A DNA stretch of 6,954 nt from Actinomycetes bacterium (GTDB taxonomy: Bacteria > Actinomycetota > Actinomycetes > Actinomycetales > Actinomycetaceae), in assembly GCA_023426345.1 (NCBI GenBank), contig JAFAAX010000202.1:1-6954 (forward strand). The letters are read 5' to 3'. Positions 6,700-6,954 of this stretch are shown one piece after another. The position numbers were made by a program, and so were the translations under genes. The first letter of the stretch is position 1. Each line of letters opens with the position of its first letter. A model generated the notes under the pieces. That model had not been told where the DNA came from and ran no database searches. It worked only from the letters and a program-made list of their open reading frames with translations.

Positions 6700-6732
6700 C
6701 CGTCTGCGCCCCGCCCCCGCGCAGGAGGACGG
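6700..6732 (-). promoter_or_regulatory. T-box Stem III
   Basis: Arms CCGTC (6732-6728) and GACGG (6704-6700) stack on TGCGC/GCGCA, with CTCC bulged on one side and a G-rich loop. The hairpin directly precedes the antisequestrator, which is the Stem III position in T-box leaders. Confidence 0.55.
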
Positions 6733-6817
6733 GCGGCAGCCGACCGCTCGATAGGGCTGTGTCGGGCCCACCCGTCCGGTTCTACTGGGGGCCCCGCCGA
6801 GGCGGCGTCCCGTTCTT

Positions 6818-6857
6818 CCGGAGGCTCCCCGGCGATGCCCCGGGAGTCCCGGGCCGG
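6818..6857 (-). promoter_or_regulatory. T-box Stem I with apical Ile specifier ATC
   Basis: Stem arms CCGG...GG(A)CTCCC (from 6857) pair with GGGAGCC...CCGG (to 6818), with A as a bulge. The tip GGC-ATC-GCC presents ATC (6836-6834), an isoleucine codon complementary to the GAU anticodon, followed by a purine. The 40-nt length matches the ultrashort Stem I class known from actinobacterial ileS leaders. Other ATC triplets occur upstream (within 6890-6860), so the specifier assignment is probable but not proven. Confidence 0.55.
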
Positions 6858-6875
6858 ATCGTGGCCGATGCCGTC

Positions 6876-6881
6876 ATCCTA
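6876..6881 (-). promoter_or_regulatory. -10-like element of the ileS promoter
   Basis: TAGGAT fits the actinobacterial TANNNT -10 consensus and would start transcription near 6869, about a dozen bases before Stem I. No good -35 box is found 16-19 bp upstream (GC-rich sequence only), so the call rests on the -10 box and position. The promoter could instead lie beyond the window. Confidence 0.4.
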
Positions 6882-6954
6882 GACGATCCTCCTCCGCCTG
6901 GCCGCTCCCGTCCGCATCGGCGCCGCCCGCCCGCGTCGGAGGCCGTTCCTCCGG

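Larger units (their letters stand above)
6627..6857 (-). promoter_or_regulatory. T-box riboswitch of ileS (tRNA-Ile-responsive, translational type, short Stem I)
   Basis: The leader senses the charging state of tRNA-Ile. The diagnostic T-box GGGGTGGTACCGCG lies at 6681-6694, and its conserved partner CGTCCCT at 6652-6658. Going 5' to 3' on the minus strand, the following folds by eye: Stem I (6857-6818) with ATC in its apical loop; Stem II (6811-6788), with hairpin arms CGCCG/CGGCG; an AGTAGA linker (6786-6781); a Stem IIA/B-like pseudoknot (CGGG/CCCG plus GGG/CCC, 6774-6754); Stem III (6732-6700); the antisequestrator (6694-6652); and the sequestrator over the ileS ribosome binding site. No U-tract terminator is present, so control is probably translational, as known for actinobacterial ileS. 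Uncharged tRNA-Ile, with its free NCCA end pairing to TGGT, would stabilise the open form. Pairings other than the T-box itself are inferred. Confidence 0.9.

Noticed and set aside
3344..6754. A 1136-codon open frame on the plus strand opposite ileS
   Set aside because: It mirrors the ileS codons, its composition is skewed to Val, Gly, Arg and Asp, and it shows no recognisable domain. Long antisense frames are expected at this GC content.
6874..6954. Possible C-terminal tail of an upstream minus-strand gene (frame ending in AEEDRLG, TGA at 6874-6876)
   Set aside because: Only 26 codons are visible, a second frame also stays open to a TAG at 6879-6881, and there is no recognisable domain. An acidic tail such as DivIVA's would fit known neighbours of ileS in some Actinobacteria, but that is speculation.
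1..6954. CRISPR arrays, insertion sequences, tRNA or rRNA genes, phage or toxin-antitoxin modules
   Set aside because: No spaced direct repeats, transposase motifs, tRNA-like cloverleaf or rRNA signature was seen. The window is almost fully accounted for by four ordinary genes and their control regions.

Overview
All four genes in this window lie on the minus strand. GC content is very high, codons strongly favour G or C at the third position, GTG serves as a likely start, and ileS carries an actinobacterial-style leader. Together these point to a high-GC Actinobacterium. A member of Actinomycetaceae is a guess; the sequence does not fix the genus.

Read in the direction of transcription (right to left), the window opens with about 75 bases (6882-6954) that hold no certain gene, then a TAGGAT -10-like element (6876-6881). 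Next is a roughly 250-nt leader that can be folded as a tRNA-Ile-sensing T-box riboswitch of the translational, short-Stem-I type (about 6627-6857). It controls ileS (3368-6622), a 1084-residue eukaryotic-like (IleRS2-type) isoleucyl-tRNA synthetase. A GC-rich palindrome spans the ileS stop codon.

The second unit is a three-gene operon: a TetR-family regulator (2586-3290), an ABC ATPase (1637-2557) and a 12-helix ABC-2-type permease (39-1640). The ATPase and permease genes overlap by ATGA. The arrangement and motifs match the actinobacterial TetR/ATPase/'polyketide antibiotic exporter' cassettes, such as Mycobacterium tuberculosis Rv1219c-Rv1218c-Rv1217c and the tetronasin-resistance TnrB type. 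A good promoter (TGGACA, 18 bp, TAACAT) lies upstream of tetR. Its -10 box sits between the arms of a perfect 8-bp inverted repeat, the likely autoregulatory operator. The predicted transcription start falls at the GTG, so tetR is probably leaderless. A perfect hairpin at the left edge probably terminates the operon.

The working model is two independent regulatory units. Uncharged tRNA-Ile releases the ileS ribosome binding site, while an unknown ligand of the TetR protein derepresses a drug- or lipid-type efflux pump. I found no previously undescribed system. The points most worth a second look are the compact T-box with its enlarged antisequestrator arm, the operator/promoter/leaderless-start arrangement of tetR, and the ATPase that lacks the usual Q-loop glutamine.
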